Shown: in pieces, positions 1 through 9,293 of the stretch
Position numbering within the stretch: position 1 is the first letter of the stretch
How the letters are laid out: each line of letters begins with the position of its first letter
DNA from: Thalassolituus sp. UBA1087
GTDB lineage: Bacteria; Pseudomonadota; Gammaproteobacteria; Pseudomonadales; Oceanobacteraceae
Direction of reading: 5' to 3'
Length of the DNA: 64,000 bases
Assembly (NCBI GenBank): GCA_002314145.1
Contig: DCCG01000041.1
Coordinates: forward strand, 62,001-126,000
Notes under the pieces: model-generated
What the model was told of the DNA's origin: nothing
Database searches by the model: none
Seen by the model: the letters and a program-made list of their open reading frames with translations, nothing else
Position numbers and translations under genes: made by a program

Positions 1-214
1 GTGACGGCATTAACAATGCCTCGTCTGCTTCTGGTTCAGCTGATGCAGAAGAATTTTTAACTGACGCAGAAGAGTCTTTAGCTTGCGCAGAAGAGTCTGC
101 AGTAAGCACAGCAGAATCTTCTGCAAGGGCATGATGGGCTGGTAAGTAAAACGCAAACAGCAGAGCCAAAGCTCTGCTGTGCGTCCCATTAAAATTCAGG
201 GCATTTTTTAACAC
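1..214 (-). CDS. exported protein of unknown function, truncated by the left edge
   Basis: A reading frame on the reverse strand opens with GTG at 214-212 and stays open to the window edge (71 codons). The first residues give a classic signal peptide: a short basic start, a hydrophobic stretch rich in Leu, Ala and Phe, and an Ala-Leu-Ala site before Glu-Asp. A low-complexity Ser/Ala/Asp stretch with repeated Asp-Ser-Ser-Ala units follows. The AGGTG ribosome-binding site overlaps the TAG stop of the upstream 1062-residue lipoprotein gene, with only 11 bases between stop and start, so the two genes are very likely co-transcribed and perhaps translationally coupled. The mature protein lies beyond the window, so its function cannot be named. 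The start is inferred because no upstream ATG is in frame. Confidence 0.6.
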   Translation of the reverse strand, partial: MLKNALNFNGTHSRALALLFAFYLPAHHALAEDSAVLTADSSAQAKDSSASVKNSSASAEPEADEALLMPS

Positions 215-225
215 GGATTAATCAC

Positions 226-3200
226 CTAAATTTCAGCGTAAAATGGCGTCGCATCCATGCTGTCATTCGTTCCGTCACCGTCCACATCCGTGTCTTCGGT
301 TAATGCTGAGGCGGCAATATCTGCTGCCGTTGCAGTGGCGTCATAGAAATCCGGTAAGCCGTCGTTATCGGTATCGACCGACGCTGCTACTGATTCGAAA
401 GCATCCGCATTCAGAATATGTTTGGTTAATGCCGCGCGATAGCTGTTGAGTTCTGAGCCAGAAAGATATTCAGCCATATCGTCAATCAGTGAGGCCATTT
501 CGGTGAAGAGTCCGGCAAAGCGAATGCCGTAGTCGTTGCCAAGATCGTAAACCTTTTCGACAAGATCGCTGGTGTCATCCACATCGCTGAGTCCGGTGGC
601 GACATCAAACAGCTGCGGCAGCAAGGCGCTGGCAGATGTTTGCAGGTTGTTAATTACCTGGCTTTGATCAGCCATCGGCCCATTCTGTTCGGCATGCTTG
701 CGTAAGCCATTAATCACATCGGCGTGAGCACCAATTGTGCTCAGTAACAGGTAGCCCGCATCTTTTTCTTCCTCTTCTGTAGCTGCGGCAGAAAGGGCGG
801 ACGTAAACAGTGTTTTAAGGTCGTTTAATGCACCTGTCAGGTCGCTGATCTCAGCACCAGCTGCTACAACACCTGCGTCGACTGGAAAACTGATAGCATT
901 CCTGGTCGCTTCTGCTGCATCTTCTCCCGAAAGGAGGCCTGCATAACTTAAGGCTGAATGGAAGGCATCTACCCCCAGGCTATCCAAGCCAGACAGTAAG
1001 GCGTCTTTTGATAAGTAAGTGTAAGCCGCACTGACAGCCATGGTGGCGCCTGTGCTTTCAAAGTCTTCTGCAATGTTCGCACAGGTTTGCATACGGGTCT
1101 GGCCTGCTGCCTGGTCAACATTCTGATAGGTCATGCGGGCAATTTTGGAACACCCGTAATACATGAGCTGGGAACCGTCATCGGTTTGGCCGTTTATATA
1201 GGTCTCTGAGGTAGCGATGTTCCAGGCAGCTGTCAGCACCTCTGCGCCAGCCGCGGTGTAACCCTCATTAAAAAGTTTAACGGCGAGGAAAGCGTTGATC
1301 CCTTTTTCCTGAATACCACCGTTGGTCAGCAGCTCCAGGCGATCTTCAAGGTCTCCGGCGTCGGTGTCATCAGGGTACTGAGCTGTAATGGTGGCAATGG
1401 CGTCTTCAACATTGCCTGCTTTCGCCTGATTTAAAGCAATGTAAAGAGCGGCAGCGTTCTGGGCACGGGTCAGATAACTGGAGCTTTGGATAGTGGATTC
1501 CGCCATCGACAGGAAGCCGTCGATATCATCCAGATATCCGTATGCTGGCGCCAGATAACGCACATAGGAGTCGGTTCTTTGTGACGTGCAGGCGTGGCCG
1601 GCGCGCAGATCAACGAATTTATTGATCGCCTCGCGGGTTTTAGCCGGCTGCTCCAGACGGGCGTAATACTCTATGACGCTGGTCAGGGAAAATGCCTTAA
1701 GCATGTAGTGGTCACCACAGCGGGAAGTAGCAGCCTGCAGTCCATAACCATCAACTAAGGCTGCGTAAAAGTCTGTTGCTACTAAAGCTTCCGCGACTGT
1801 GGCCGCACTGAGATCTGCGGCTTCAGCGGTTTCAATAAGAGCTTCGGCCTGCTTTGAAATCGCTGTGCCGATTCGGCCATAGGCGGTGGAATAGGTACCA
1901 GAGTTAGCATCTATAAAATCTTCTACCGGAGCTAACAGGTTATCTGCTTTAATATCTTCCCCCTGGTTGCGGTAAGCCGTAGACAGTGTCAAAAATTGAT
2001 CAGCATCTTCTCCGTCCATATAGGCCCAGCCTTTGTTCTCCATATGACTGGTCAGATTAGACGCGGCAATATCCAGGTATGCCAGACCATTGGCATCGTC
2101 GCCAATTTCATAGAAACCACGACCAGCCTGTTGGTACGCCATTGCAAGATAAAATGGCGATGAGATCTGGCTGTTGAGGATAACATCGGCTTCATCTTTC
2201 ATGCCGGCAACGACGTAACTGCGGACAATACGACTGAAGGAAACATCAATTGCGTTGCTGTCCTGAACGCTAGAATACAGTTGTTGCACTTTATACGTCG
2301 GCGCCAGATCAGAATTATAAAAATATGCGCGTTTTTCATCGGAGGTACTGAGGAATTCACCATCCGCCAGCGGAATTCTGTGGTCGATAACATCCAGCTC
2401 TGCAATAGAGGCAATGTTGGTTGTTACGTCGTCAGATAAAGCAAAACCTGCGTCGTCAAGGTCAGCAGTGGTGATGCCGGCAACATTAAAAACATAACGT
2501 ACCAGGTTGGCGAATTTAGCACTGTCAGTGCTCAGGCCTTTCTGACCGTTGGCGTTCCACAGAGCTTCGGCCAGGGTAACCACATTAGTTTCAGCGGTTT
2601 CGGTGGCGGCTGTATAAGCCAGTTGCTCAGAAAGGAATTTTTCTACTCCGGCGATCATAGATAAGCGGTTAGCTTCGTTCAGTGTTTCAGCTGCAGAGAG
2701 TTCAGACGAAATAGCATCGATATTGGCCAGTTCCGATTGCAGGTCAGCAAAGCGCGCTTTAATGGAATCGGCAACATCCATTATCTGAACGTCATTGCTG
2801 ATATCCGCCCAATCGGTGCCATTGTCGGACAGCAGTGTGTAAACCGTGCCGAAATCGTCCAGGGTTTTGACCGCTTCTGCCATCAGGCTTAATTGCAGGC
2901 TGATTTTCTGCAGAGCTGCATCTGTGGTGGGGTCTGCGCTTAACAGACTGCTGTCGATACCGGTCAGCTGCGCAATGTTGGCTAATGCTGCATCATAGCT
3001 GCTGCCATTGGCTTCCATGTCTTCCACGATGAGACTGGTCAGCGGGCTGACGATCTGGCTATCGGAATCCTGTATAACAGCCTGCAGCGAAACCCCGGTA
3101 AAATCGATACCGGTGGCTTCATCGGTACCACCCGACGCTGTCAGTACAGCGCCATCCAGCTGTGCTGCTGGTACGTTGCTGAAACTGAAGCGGCCATTGT

Positions 3201-3414
3201 CATCGGTAACCACAATCTGAGCGAGAGCAGTGCCTTGTGCGTTATCGAGGCGCACCTGAGCACCGCTGATGGCAGGATCGGTCACGATCCCGGAGATGGT
3301 TTCGGTTTGCGGTGCGGATGATCCGGAGGAGGAAGAGCCGCCGCATGCACTCAGTCCGGCGGCAAGCGCAAGCGTCAGCCCCGTACTGAAGGTCCGCTTC
3401 AGTGCGTTATTCAT
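226..3414 (-). CDS. large lipoprotein with N-terminal carboxypeptidase-regulatory-like domain, TPR-like middle and C-terminal calcium-type repeats
   Basis: The 1062-residue product starts with a lipoprotein signal (Cys24 in LSAC) and a Gly/Ser linker. Residues about 38-110 resemble a carboxypeptidase-regulatory-like beta domain (SGIVTDPAISGAQV, DDNGRFSFSNVP). The long middle is helical and Ala-rich, with several segments resembling TPR hairpins. The C-terminus has two thrombospondin type 3-like acidic motifs (DTDNDGLPDFYD and DTDVDGDGTNDSMD), which in known families bind calcium. It is probably anchored in the outer membrane and may act as a scaffold; no enzyme motif is visible. The gene is divergent from the di-haem peroxidase gene, with a perfect Fur-type palindrome between them, and is followed 11 bases later by the truncated exported-protein gene. 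The function is not known. Confidence 0.75.
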   Translation of the reverse strand: MNNALKRTFSTGLTLALAAGLSACGGSSSSGSSAPQTETISGIVTDPAISGAQVRLDNAQGTALAQIVVTDDNGRFSFSNVPAAQLDGAVLTASGGTDEATGIDFTGVSLQAVIQDSDSQIVSPLTSLIVEDMEANGSSYDAALANIAQLTGIDSSLLSADPTTDAALQKISLQLSLMAEAVKTLDDFGTVYTLLSDNGTDWADISNDVQIMDVADSIKARFADLQSELANIDAISSELSAAETLNEANRLSMIAGVEKFLSEQLAYTAATETAETNVVTLAEALWNANGQKGLSTDSAKFANLVRYVFNVAGITTADLDDAGFALSDDVTTNIASIAELDVIDHRIPLADGEFLSTSDEKRAYFYNSDLAPTYKVQQLYSSVQDSNAIDVSFSRIVRSYVVAGMKDEADVILNSQISSPFYLAMAYQQAGRGFYEIGDDANGLAYLDIAASNLTSHMENKGWAYMDGEDADQFLTLSTAYRNQGEDIKADNLLAPVEDFIDANSGTYSTAYGRIGTAISKQAEALIETAEAADLSAATVAEALVATDFYAALVDGYGLQAATSRCGDHYMLKAFSLTSVIEYYARLEQPAKTREAINKFVDLRAGHACTSQRTDSYVRYLAPAYGYLDDIDGFLSMAESTIQSSSYLTRAQNAAALYIALNQAKAGNVEDAIATITAQYPDDTDAGDLEDRLELLTNGGIQEKGINAFLAVKLFNEGYTAAGAEVLTAAWNIATSETYINGQTDDGSQLMYYGCSKIARMTYQNVDQAAGQTRMQTCANIAEDFESTGATMAVSAAYTYLSKDALLSGLDSLGVDAFHSALSYAGLLSGEDAAEATRNAISFPVDAGVVAAGAEISDLTGALNDLKTLFTSALSAAATEEEEKDAGYLLLSTIGAHADVINGLRKHAEQNGPMADQSQVINNLQTSASALLPQLFDVATGLSDVDDTSDLVEKVYDLGNDYGIRFAGLFTEMASLIDDMAEYLSGSELNSYRAALTKHILNADAFESVAASVDTDNDGLPDFYDATATAADIAASALTEDTDVDGDGTNDSMDATPFYAEI

Positions 3415-3531
3415 GATGTTACCCCTTTATTGAAACAGTTCGATCACGGATCACCGGCGTATCCTGTGCCTGTCAGGGAGCTGATCTTCGTCAGTCTTTC
3501 CCCATTCCCTGTTCTTATCTATGGCGTGATT

Positions 3532-3571
3532 TTGTACAATAGTTTACCTACTTATGATAATTATTATCAAT
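3532..3571. promoter_or_regulatory. Fur-type box on divergent promoters
   Basis: TGATAATTATTATCA at 3555-3569 is a perfect 7-1-7 inverted repeat equal to the classical Fur core. On the forward strand it overlaps a candidate -10 (GATAAT, 3556-3561) placed 18 bases after TTGTAC (3532-3537). On the reverse strand it overlaps a candidate -35 (TTGATA, 3565-3570) lying 18 bases before TAAACT (3546-3541). Binding here could block both the peroxidase gene and the large lipoprotein gene. The palindrome is seen directly; assignment to Fur is inference. Confidence 0.75.
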
Positions 3572-3615
3572 ACGATTAGCTATTGTTGTTTGTGTTTTTA
3601 GAGAGAGATAAAGCA

Positions 3616-5820
3616 ATGAGGACATCTGGCCTGTGTGCGGGCGGTCTGCTTCTGTCAGTAATGACAGCCTGTACCGGAAATACACCTGCAGACCATGACT
3701 GGGCTGTGCAGGATGCAGGGCATTATCAGGTTTTTGTCTCGGGTAGCAGGACAGAGAGTCAGCTGGGCTCTGATGGCCGTGTTCTGCTCAAAGGCGATTA
3801 TTCCTCCGGGGCCACCGTACAGGCGGTGAAGGGGCGTTATCAGCTGCGCGGGCTGGTTCAGTCTGGCGGTACCTTATTAACGCCGGAAACCACCGCACGT
3901 TTTGCGCTGGCGGATACAGATGGCGATGATGTGCTTTCTGAAGCGGAAGTCAGAGGCTATCAGTATCCTGACAGCCAGGATCTGGCTGAAGTGCGTAACA
4001 TACTGCAGACGGTCTTTATTCATGCCGGTGATGCGGATGCAGGCTTGCTTGATCGTTATCCGGATAGCTGGCAGCTGGCCCGGGCAGTTGCTCAGGACCC
4101 GGTGCACCGCACGGCTTTTCAGGTTAAACACCATGATCTGCTGGCCAGAACCGAAGCCGGGCTGGGCAACCTGAGCATTCCGCAGGCAAAGCCCGACGAG
4201 CCTCTGAATCCTGAGATGCAGTATATGCTGCGTCTGGACGACAACGGCAAGCCGCTGCGCTGGCAGTTTCAGCCTTATGAAAACACGCCCTGGACCTGCG
4301 CAGACTATTTTGAGAAAGGTGTGCGCTGGATGAGCGAAATGTCTGGCCGCTGGGAACTGGGCGTGCGTATCTGGCAGGTATCGGATAATGGCGAAACGGC
4401 AAAAGCGGATGCGCCAGAGATTATTAAACAGCTGAACAGCGGAGAATACTGTGGTTACAGTGACTGGCGCCTGCCCAGTAAACTGGAATTACTCACACTG
4501 ACGGACCCCGCCAGTGGCGAATGGGATTTTCCGCTGACACTGCCGTTTAATCATAATGGTTATTTCTGGGCCATGGATGCTGATGGCAATACGGTTGCTT
4601 TTAATCCTTCAACGCGTGCAACCAGTACCCGAACAGAAGCCCAGTTGCTGCCGATTTCATTTACGGCAGATGCGCCACCACCGGTTAAAAAACGCGCAAC
4701 CACGGATGTGGATCTGGCGGAACTGCGGGCTGTTTATTCCCGCCCGCCGGAAGAGTGGCCGGCCCCACAGGTGGATGCCGGGGTCAAATGGCGTGAGCTG
4801 GGTACCCTGGACCCAATGCCATTTCCCGCCGATAACCCTTACAGCGAAGAAAAAGTGACACTTGGGCAGGCACTGTTTTTTGATACCGGCCTGTCTGCCG
4901 AGCGCAATATCGCCTGTGCCAGCTGTCATATTGTTGATCAGATGTGGAGTGATCAGCGCCGGGTCTCTGTGGGAACACACGATACGGACGGTAAGCGTAA
5001 TGCTATGCCGGTTACCAACACTGGCTACAACACCTCATTGTTCTGGGATGGGCGGGTGGTTACGCTGGAAGAACAGTCAGTACATCCGGTGATGGACCGT
5101 CTGGAAATGGCGCTGACCCTGGATGAGTTAGTACAGCGCATTAAAGAAAATCCTGTCTATCCGGATTTATTTAAAGCGGCCTTCGGCGATGATGACATTA
5201 CGCTGGAGCGTTACAAAAAAGCCGTGGCGACATTTGAGCGTACGTTAATCAGTCAGCCGGCGGCACTCGATCGCTTCCTGGCTGGTGATAAACAGGCCAT
5301 GACGGATAAGCAGATCTGGGGTATGCATTTATACCGCACCAAGGCGCGCTGTATGAATTGCCACAGTGGCCCGGCCCTGACGGACTATAGCTTCCGTAAC
5401 ACTGGCCTGACGTACTATGGCCGTAAGCTTGAGGACGAAGCGCGGTTTAATCAGACCTATCATCCCGGGGATATGGGCGCTTTCCGGGTGCCATCATTGC
5501 GTGATATCACCTATTCAGCCCCTTATATGCACAATGGTGTTTTTCCGGTGCTGGCGCGCGAAGGCGCCAACGGAAATGTTGGTGGGGTTATTCCTATGTA
5601 CAACGCGGGGATGACGAAAGGCCGTAATGCCAACTATCCGCAATACCGGCATAAATATGATCCGTTTTTCCCGGTCGTGGATGATCTGATTCAGCCATTG
5701 GGTATGAGTAATCAGGAAATACTGGCCGTGGCGGCTTTTCTTGAAGCGGTTTCTGCCGAACCCAGAACGGCTCCGGCCGATATATCAATACTGAAAAACC
5801 CGTCATCCGAAATTAAATAA
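3616..5820 (+). CDS. lipoprotein fusing an EF-hand loop, a DUF1566-like domain and a di-haem cytochrome c peroxidase/MauG domain
   Basis: The ATG at 3616 is chosen over an upstream in-frame codon at 3583 because it gives a lipoprotein signal (Cys19) and has a purine-rich site (GAGAGAGATAAAG) before it; the product is 734 residues. A 12-residue EF-hand loop (DTDGDDVLSEAE) lies at about 100-111. Residues about 214-344 carry the DWRLPSKLELL signature of the DUF1566/Lcl family. From about 415 to the end is a cytochrome c peroxidase/MauG-type domain with two CXXCH haem sites, CASCH (434-438) and CMNCH (579-583). Such proteins act in the periplasm on peroxide or oxidise protein or metal substrates. 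The combination of domains is unusual. A Fur-type box upstream suggests iron control. The substrate is unknown. Confidence 0.85.
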   Translation: MRTSGLCAGGLLLSVMTACTGNTPADHDWAVQDAGHYQVFVSGSRTESQLGSDGRVLLKGDYSSGATVQAVKGRYQLRGLVQSGGTLLTPETTARFALADTDGDDVLSEAEVRGYQYPDSQDLAEVRNILQTVFIHAGDADAGLLDRYPDSWQLARAVAQDPVHRTAFQVKHHDLLARTEAGLGNLSIPQAKPDEPLNPEMQYMLRLDDNGKPLRWQFQPYENTPWTCADYFEKGVRWMSEMSGRWELGVRIWQVSDNGETAKADAPEIIKQLNSGEYCGYSDWRLPSKLELLTLTDPASGEWDFPLTLPFNHNGYFWAMDADGNTVAFNPSTRATSTRTEAQLLPISFTADAPPPVKKRATTDVDLAELRAVYSRPPEEWPAPQVDAGVKWRELGTLDPMPFPADNPYSEEKVTLGQALFFDTGLSAERNIACASCHIVDQMWSDQRRVSVGTHDTDGKRNAMPVTNTGYNTSLFWDGRVVTLEEQSVHPVMDRLEMALTLDELVQRIKENPVYPDLFKAAFGDDDITLERYKKAVATFERTLISQPAALDRFLAGDKQAMTDKQIWGMHLYRTKARCMNCHSGPALTDYSFRNTGLTYYGRKLEDEARFNQTYHPGDMGAFRVPSLRDITYSAPYMHNGVFPVLAREGANGNVGGVIPMYNAGMTKGRNANYPQYRHKYDPFFPVVDDLIQPLGMSNQEILAVAAFLEAVSAEPRTAPADISILKNPSSEIK

Positions 5821-5836
5821 GGCGGTGGCTGATCAT

Positions 5837-5869
5837 AAAAAAATCCCCGCATGAGCGGGGATTTTTTTT
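5837..5869. terminator. bidirectional rho-independent terminator
   Basis: ATCCCCGC (5843-5850) pairs with GCGGGGAT (5855-5862) around an ATGA loop. It is flanked by a run of A on the left and eight T on the right, so it can end both the forward peroxidase gene and the reverse phosphoesterase gene, which converge here. Confidence 0.9.
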
Positions 5870-5883
5870 GTTTCAGATTTATA

Positions 5884-7926
5884 TCAGAGACTGATCAGTG
5901 CCAGTTCTTCATCCGCAGTGAGAACAGCCCACCACTGATTAGCGTCGCTGTCATAACCGACAATGGTTTCGCTATCACAGGCTGCATCGCGTACCGGTGC
6001 AGTGGCGGTGTAGCTGTCATTCCACAGCCCGTTCACCACACACTGTGCAGAGCCCAGCGCTTCCCAGCCAGCGGCTGTTCTATGGGCCAGGATAGCATTG
6101 TCTGCACTGAGGCCGGCCGGTGCAAAGAATTTAACCCCGTAAGCATCGGCTACCGCATCTGAAATATCCCAGCTCTGAGTGGCGCTTGCCGGTAATACAA
6201 CGGCTGGCTTGGCGACCGAATCGTTATCTTCGTTCAGTGTCGTGACGCCGGTATCCGCTTCGATATCTTTGGCTTCACCATAATCGCCCTGATAAATACC
6301 GGTCTGATTCTGAGTACCACTGATGATCAGAATATCGGATGCAGTGTTGGCGGTGGCTTTTGTCCAGCTGAGAGTGACATGCTCTTTCAGGTCAACGGTG
6401 ACTTCCGGAACATCCATCACGTTATCTTCATCGGCATTCGGCATTACCCGGACTTCAGAGTTCAGGTTAGGGGACCAGCTTTCATGAACCTGAAACAGCC
6501 ACTGATACGCCAGGCGGATCATGTCGTTCATGGTTTCTGCACGGCTGAAGCCCGGTGTGAATTCGAGGTCACGGGTACGGGAATCCGTGCGGTTAAACGT
6601 ATCGTTGCTGCCACTGGCCAGCTGTGCGTAAGAACCATCATCGGCCAGGCAGATGTCCGTGTCATAGCTGGTCTGAAGAACCATGACGGAACGGGTGCCA
6701 TCCGGAACTGATGACGGATAAACCAGGGTTTCGCAGCGGTTTTTAGTACGGCTGAATTTATCCATCAGATGCCATTCCGGTGTAAAGTCCTGATCCGCAT
6801 TATTGCTCTGTGCTGTGTGTTCAGCAAAGTAAGATGCATAATCCACACGGTCATTATCAAAGGTCAGCAGGCTGGAATTAACGTCATAATGATCAGATCC
6901 ATGACCGCTGGTCGCATTTTTTTGCGACACAATTGCCTGCACCAGCTCACGCTCACCGAAACGGAATTCATAGCCTTTGTATGACGCATTACCTGACATG
7001 ATCTGGGTATAAACATTCATGCGGTAATTGCCACCGCTGGGGGTTGAGCCTGAAGGATAGGTGTTCAGCATAGTGTCGCGGGCAATCAATGAACGCTGAT
7101 ATTGATGCTCATGCCCCTGAACATAAATCACATCATGTTCCGAGAAATACTCGCGGATTTCATCGGCGACACTGTAAACCCAGTCATCATCTTTGGCACC
7201 TTCGACAATATGCTCAATGGTCAGGCCGTATTTCGCACCGATCAGTCCGTCGTGGCTGGCCACAACAATATGATCAAATTTGCCTTTGTTTTCTTCTACT
7301 GCATTTTCAATCCAGTGAATTGCGATGGGCAGGTTGTAATAAGCCAGACCAAAAATCAGTACGTTTTCACGGATGACATAATAGTTAACCCATTCATAAC
7401 CTGCCATATGGACAGCGTCTTCCGGAATAAAAGGCCGCATGGCTTCAATCCAGTTATGAGTGTAAGCGTAGCTTTGCTCATGGTTGCCCATAACAGGTAA
7501 AAACTCGATGCCCTGATCGCGGTATTTTTCTGCAACCGACGTCCATTCCTGCCACTCGAGTTCAGAACCTGCATCCGTCAGGTCGCCTACCGGAATAACG
7601 ATATCTACGCCGGCGGCCAGTTGATGATCCAGCACTTTTTCCATCGGGATCATGGCAACATGATCCTGGCCGCTGGCGTCTGATCCGCCCTGGGTGTCCG
7701 GCAGGAGACCCACAATCAGTTTTTCGAATGCCGGTTCTTCTGTGCCGGGCGTCGTATCTGTATCTTTGTCAGAGTTGTTGTCAGGCGTTTCTGTCTGAGG
7801 GATGTCCGTATCCGCTGCGTTATTGTTATCAGAAGAGTCGCTGTCACTACCGCAGGCTGTCAGGCCAAATACCGCCGATATAATCAGCAATAACCGCGTA
7901 GTGGATGTTAAGGATTTCATTCTCAT
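5884..7926 (-). CDS. calcineurin-like metallophosphoesterase lipoprotein
   Basis: The 680-residue protein has a lipoprotein signal (Cys25 in LTAC) and an Asp/Ser/Asn-rich linker of about 40 residues. The metallophosphoesterase motifs appear in order: PDTQ (76-79), GDLTD (114-118), GNHE (147-150), SH (224-225) and GHEH (271-274). These supply the two-metal site of the calcineurin family, so a phosphoesterase acting in the periplasm or at the cell surface is expected. Residues after about 450 form an extra C-terminal region with no motif I recognise. The gene stands alone and shares a terminator with the peroxidase gene. The substrate cannot be told from the sequence. Confidence 0.85.
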   Translation of the reverse strand: MRMKSLTSTTRLLLIISAVFGLTACGSDSDSSDNNNAADTDIPQTETPDNNSDKDTDTTPGTEEPAFEKLIVGLLPDTQGGSDASGQDHVAMIPMEKVLDHQLAAGVDIVIPVGDLTDAGSELEWQEWTSVAEKYRDQGIEFLPVMGNHEQSYAYTHNWIEAMRPFIPEDAVHMAGYEWVNYYVIRENVLIFGLAYYNLPIAIHWIENAVEENKGKFDHIVVASHDGLIGAKYGLTIEHIVEGAKDDDWVYSVADEIREYFSEHDVIYVQGHEHQYQRSLIARDTMLNTYPSGSTPSGGNYRMNVYTQIMSGNASYKGYEFRFGERELVQAIVSQKNATSGHGSDHYDVNSSLLTFDNDRVDYASYFAEHTAQSNNADQDFTPEWHLMDKFSRTKNRCETLVYPSSVPDGTRSVMVLQTSYDTDICLADDGSYAQLASGSNDTFNRTDSRTRDLEFTPGFSRAETMNDMIRLAYQWLFQVHESWSPNLNSEVRVMPNADEDNVMDVPEVTVDLKEHVTLSWTKATANTASDILIISGTQNQTGIYQGDYGEAKDIEADTGVTTLNEDNDSVAKPAVVLPASATQSWDISDAVADAYGVKFFAPAGLSADNAILAHRTAAGWEALGSAQCVVNGLWNDSYTATAPVRDAACDSETIVGYDSDANQWWAVLTADEELALISL

Positions 7927-8285
7927 TCCCCAATATTCAGGTGTGTTTAAAAAGCCGCGATATTGGACCCGAGGGGAATGACAGTTAGCTTACATTTATA
8001 TTGCTGATCACAGCAGTGACTGGCTGAGCGCTGAATAATAGAAGTGGCCCCACACAGCAATATAAGAGCACTGCTATATTGTTATGCAGTGAAGGTTAAA
8101 AGATCAGTAAAATCAATCATATAAAGAAACGGTTATTGATCGGCAATGATTCAGAAAAGAGGGTTGTGTCAGACTGATGTCAGTTGTATGAATTATTCTT
8201 CTGTCTGGCGGAACATATAATATTGATGAAATTTTAGTGACTGCAGGAATCTGCGGCTTTTTTCCATGTCTTATTTAATTGGTCT
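7927..8285. other. 360-base AT-rich intergenic region
   Basis: No convincing ORF is present. The only structure noted is an inverted repeat, CAATATA (8058-8064) with TATATTG (8075-8081), extendable to nine pairs with a G-U in RNA. It is not followed by a T-run in either direction. The region presumably holds the promoter of the phosphoesterase gene and the 3' end of the tonB transcript. Confidence 0.4.
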
Positions 8286-9293
8286 TCAGCGTGACTGAGT
8301 AAACGAATAATTAATAGGCAATACCTGACGGATAACTGACCGCCCGGGAAAAATATCATCCGGTACCGGTGGCAGCGGTGAGGCCTGAAGCAGCAATTTC
8401 TCTGCTGCTCTGTCCAGGGTTGCAGAACCTGAACTGCGATGCAGTTGAGTCAGGGTGACTTCACCATCACGCTGCATTTCGAACAGTATGTAGGCGATCC
8501 CTTCTTCTCTTTTTCTTCTGGCTTTGTTTGGGTAACGCTTAAAACGGTTAAGCCACTGCAGTATATCGGCCATGTAGCTGTTGACCGCGCCCTGTTGCCC
8601 GCCGTTGGTCTGGTTGGCCGAGCCGGTGGACTGCCCGCCCTGAATCGCCTGCTGCTTTTCTGTGGCTTTGCGCGCTGGCTGCATTGTCTCGCGGGTATTC
8701 TCACGGTTGTCACTGGTCGCAGATGAATCCGGCGTGTTCTGTATCGGTTTTGCCTGTTGTTCCGGTTGCTGCACATTTTTTTGTGCCGCGTCGGAGTTTT
8801 TATTCTCAGCAGGTTGTTCCGCAAGTGATTGTGAGGCGCCCGGCTTTGGTGTCAGAGGGATGGCCGCTGTTTCTGTTTTATGCCGGTTTAATTCCGGGCG
8901 CTGTGTTTTTGTTGTTTCGGTGCGGGTGACAGTTACCTGTTTTTCGGCCAGCTGGGTTGGTGTGGCTGGTGTCTTCTCCACTGGCGCGGTCTTTGGTTCA
9001 GGCGTTCTCTCAGCCGGAGATTCGGGCTTTTTCGGTTGCGGAGGTTGCGGTTTCTGCAGGCGTTGCATGACCTGGGTAGCCGGCACAGCTTTCCCCAGAC
9101 CAATTTCAACACCTCCGATCCCCTGATGTTGCGCAACGCCTTGGGGAGTATTTTCCGGCTGGTATAAAAAAATACCGGCCAGGCTGATATGCACCAGCAC
9201 GGCCAGGACAATCACCAGCAACCAATGCCGCCGCGAGGGCAGTACAGGGTCCTGGCCGGAATATGCATGATGGGCGAGCGAAACAACAGACAT
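8286..9293 (-). CDS. tonB: TonB energy-transducing protein
   Basis: This 335-residue protein has a cytoplasmic N-terminus, one membrane anchor (about 24-44) and a long periplasmic spacer rich in Pro, Lys, Glu, Gln and Thr. The C-terminal TonB domain is at about 240-335 (NRFKRYPNKARRKREEG and a GEV-containing beta strand). TonB couples the ExbB-ExbD proton motor to outer-membrane receptors for siderophores, haem or cobalamin. It is the last gene of an exbB-exbD-exbD-tonB operon; its ATG shares one base with the stop of the preceding exbD. A Fur-like site precedes the operon, fitting iron control. No receptor gene is adjacent, so the partner is unknown. Confidence 0.9.
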   Translation of the reverse strand: MSVVSLAHHAYSGQDPVLPSRRHWLLVIVLAVLVHISLAGIFLYQPENTPQGVAQHQGIGGVEIGLGKAVPATQVMQRLQKPQPPQPKKPESPAERTPEPKTAPVEKTPATPTQLAEKQVTVTRTETTKTQRPELNRHKTETAAIPLTPKPGASQSLAEQPAENKNSDAAQKNVQQPEQQAKPIQNTPDSSATSDNRENTRETMQPARKATEKQQAIQGGQSTGSANQTNGGQQGAVNSYMADILQWLNRFKRYPNKARRKREEGIAYILFEMQRDGEVTLTQLHRSSGSATLDRAAEKLLLQASPLPPVPDDIFPGRSVIRQVLPINYSFTQSR

